From Pseudomonadota bacterium (GTDB taxonomy: Bacteria > Pseudomonadota > Alphaproteobacteria > Reyranellales > Reyranellaceae): a stretch of 7,987 bases of DNA. Under the pieces are notes generated by a model that saw nothing but the letters and a program-made list of their open reading frames with translations, searched no databases and was not told the origin of the DNA. Positions 6,193 to 7,987 of the stretch are shown here, in pieces. The stretch covers positions 1-7,987 of the forward strand of contig JAEWIV010000156.1 of NCBI GenBank assembly GCA_023386865.1, in the 5' to 3' direction. The position numbers and the translations under genes were made by a program. The stretch's first letter is position 1; every line of letters starts with the position of its first letter.

Positions 6193-7983
6193 TCAGCCGC
6201 CCTGCTTCGCCTCGGCGGGCTTCTCGTACACGGTCGGCTTGTCGTTGGCGGCACTCAGCCCGTTCTCGAGCTTGTCCTTGATCACCGGCAGGCGGTCCTT
6301 GTCCGGCTTCTGGTTGAGCGCCCGCTCCCACTGGAAGCGCGCCTCGCGCTTGCGCCCGACATGCCAATAGGCATCGCCGAGATGCTCGATGATGGTGGCG
6401 TCGTCGCCCTTCTGCTCGGCGGCGCGCTCCAGCCATTCCACCGCCTTGTCGTACTGGCCGAGCCGATAGAACGCCCAGCCCACCGAATCGGTGATGGCGC
6501 CGTCATCGGGCCGCAGCTCGGTGGCCCGCTGCAGCATCTTCATGCCTTCCTCGAGATGCAGGCCCTGATCGATCCAGCTGTAACCCAGATAGTTGAGGAC
6601 ATGCGGCTGCTCGGGCGACAGCTCGAGCGCCTTCTTCATGTCGGCCTCGGCCTTGGGCCAATTCTTGGTCCGCTCCAGCACGATGCCGCGGCCGAAGAAC
6701 ACCGACCAGTGGCGCTCCTCGAGGTTGCGGATGCGCATGATCGCCGTGTCGTAAGCCTGCACGGCGTCGCCGTATTTCTCCTTGCTGCGCAGCAGATCAG
6801 CCAGGGTCAGGGCGGCGTCGATCCGATTGGGCTTTTCGGCGATCAGCGCCTTCAGGCGGTTCACTGCCTGGTCGAACTTGTCCTGCTGGGCATCGAGAGC
6901 GGCGGCGCGCAGCCTCGCCTGCCAATAGAGCGGCGAGTTCTGACCGATGCGGGTCAGCGCCTCGATGGCCTTCGGCACCATCTGGAACTGCTCGTAGAGG
7001 CCGGCGATCATCAACCACGCGAAGTCGTGCTCCGGCTTCAGGCTGGCGGCGAACTGGTAGAAAATCAGCGCCAGATCGGCCCGCGCATTGCGCGGATCGG
7101 ACGACATGATGCCGCCGATATCGAACAGTATCTCGGAGATGCCCGACGCCGGCGTCGGCTGCGGCGGCGTCGGTGCATTGGGGCCGATCAGACCGTCCAT
7201 CACGACGGCGTCGCTGTACTTGTCGCCGTAGGTCTTCAGCAGCTCGCGCGCCTCGGCCGTCTTGCCGAGCCGCATCAGGCCTTCGGCGACGGACACCGTG
7301 GTGCGCAGGCCGTTCTTGTCGAGCGCCATGGCGCGCCGGTATTTCTCCTCGGCGGCCGCCTTGTCGCCGGCGATCTCGTCGATTTGCGCCTCGATCACCA
7401 ATGCCGGCGCCTCGGCGCGCTCGCCGGTCTTCGGCTTCAGCTTGGCGAGGCTGGCGCGCGCGGCGGCATAGTCCTTCTCGCCGGCCTTCAACCAGGCCAT
7501 CACGTACTCGCGCAGCGGGCCGAGCGGCGTGTCGCCGCCGATGCGGCCGAGCCGCTGCTCGGCGGCCCGGTAGTCGCCCTTCTTGATCGCCTGGATGACC
7601 AGCACGAGATTGCCGAGACCGTCGCCGGGACGCGCCGCCAGGATGGCCGGCGCGAGCTGGGCGGCCTGATCGATGCGGCCGGCATACAAACGCATGCGGA
7701 AGGCGGCGTAGACCAGTTCCGGATCGTTCGGCGCCTGGCTGAGCGCCAGATCGATCTGCTCGACGGCGGTATCGTAGTCGTGGTCCTGCTCGGCAACGCG
7801 CGCGGCGAGATAACGGCCGCTCAACGTGATGGTGGAAAGCTGCGGTCCGCGCGGCGGCTGCGCCTGACGCTGCTGGGGCGGCCTGGCCTGGCTTCCCCCG
7901 GAACCGCCTTGCTGGGCGTCGCCGGTCGCGGGGATCGAAAGAAGCAACGCTGCCGACAGCAGCGCGAGGGATGTACGTCGCAT
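6193..7983 (-). CDS. Exported tetratricopeptide-repeat protein, LbcA-like C-terminal TPR array
   Basis: A 596-residue protein. Residues 1-23 are a standard signal peptide: RR, a hydrophobic run, then a likely cut after GDA before QQGG. A Gln/Pro/Gly-rich linker (24-49) follows, then TPR-like helix pairs from about 52 almost to 565. They are interrupted near 262-290 by a Pro-rich stretch without repeats. The best repeats are 425-458, 459-493 (LNYLGYSWIDQG), 494-527 (DSVGWAFYRLGQYDKAVEWL) and 528-561 (EHLGDAYWHVGRKREA). The tail (580-596) is charged and probably disordered. The whole protein has no cysteine, so there is no lipobox and no disulfide. It is probably a periplasmic adaptor for protein partners, with no enzymatic domain. 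The C-terminal repeat style and the place beside ispE resemble Pseudomonas aeruginosa LbcA, a TPR lipoprotein that binds the CtpA protease; a shared role is inference only. ATG 7983 is chosen because the signal peptide begins there. Only four upstream bases are in the window, so the promoter is not visible. Confidence 0.9.
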   Translation of the reverse strand: MRRTSLALLSAALLLSIPATGDAQQGGSGGSQARPPQQRQAQPPRGPQLSTITLSGRYLAARVAEQDHDYDTAVEQIDLALSQAPNDPELVYAAFRMRLYAGRIDQAAQLAPAILAARPGDGLGNLVLVIQAIKKGDYRAAEQRLGRIGGDTPLGPLREYVMAWLKAGEKDYAAARASLAKLKPKTGERAEAPALVIEAQIDEIAGDKAAAEEKYRRAMALDKNGLRTTVSVAEGLMRLGKTAEARELLKTYGDKYSDAVVMDGLIGPNAPTPPQPTPASGISEILFDIGGIMSSDPRNARADLALIFYQFAASLKPEHDFAWLMIAGLYEQFQMVPKAIEALTRIGQNSPLYWQARLRAAALDAQQDKFDQAVNRLKALIAEKPNRIDAALTLADLLRSKEKYGDAVQAYDTAIMRIRNLEERHWSVFFGRGIVLERTKNWPKAEADMKKALELSPEQPHVLNYLGYSWIDQGLHLEEGMKMLQRATELRPDDGAITDSVGWAFYRLGQYDKAVEWLERAAEQKGDDATIIEHLGDAYWHVGRKREARFQWERALNQKPDKDRLPVIKDKLENGLSAANDKPTVYEKPAEAKQGG

Positions 7984-7987
7984 GCGG

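Noticed and set aside
5165..6436. 423-codon minus-strand frame spanning ispE and the end of the TPR gene
   Set aside because: It overlaps two genes with complete family motifs in another frame; its translation is Arg/Gly/Ala-rich without any domain.

Overview
This is a dense, very GC-rich stretch of a bacterial chromosome, most likely from an alphaproteobacterium (Rhodospirillales-like by impression). The reasons are the COX15-type heme A synthase, strong G/C third-position bias, the weak Shine-Dalgarno sequences and the kinds of protein families present. The base composition gives many long overlapping open frames. Only five of them make sense as protein-coding genes, and together these fill nearly the whole window. 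No RNA gene, insertion sequence, phage gene or CRISPR array is visible, and no gap exceeds about 100 bases.

Left part (1-2627, minus strand): the first 875 codons of a very large flavin/iron-sulfur oxidoreductase. It has an uncharacterised N-terminal domain, then a GltD/NfnB-like core (two Fe-S cysteine groups, an FAD-binding and an NAD(P)H-binding dinucleotide fold). Just before the window edge, the start of a ferredoxin-NADP-reductase-like flavin domain appears. A short divergent gap (2628-2729) holding a perfect 14-bp dyad separates it from ctaA.

Middle (2730-5337, plus strand): ctaA, heme A synthase for cytochrome aa3-type oxidase, followed closely by an envelope protein with four SEL1 repeats and two peptidoglycan-binding domains. 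The 25-bp gap between them is bridged by a possible 10-codon mini-ORF that overlaps both neighbours by ATGA.

Right part (5338-7983, minus strand): an exported, cysteine-free TPR protein followed 21 bp downstream by ispE, the CDP-ME kinase of the MEP isoprenoid pathway. The ispE stop codon abuts the stop of the SEL1 gene with no base between them (TGATCA).

The region is mostly housekeeping: respiration (heme A), redox chemistry, isoprenoid precursors and envelope scaffolding. I see no defence or mobile system. The parts most worth a second look are the single-chain Nfn/Sud-like oxidoreductase, the divergent dyad, the ATGA chain, and the TPR-ispE pairing that resembles the lbcA-lolB-ispE locus of Pseudomonas but lacks lolB and the lipoprotein anchor.
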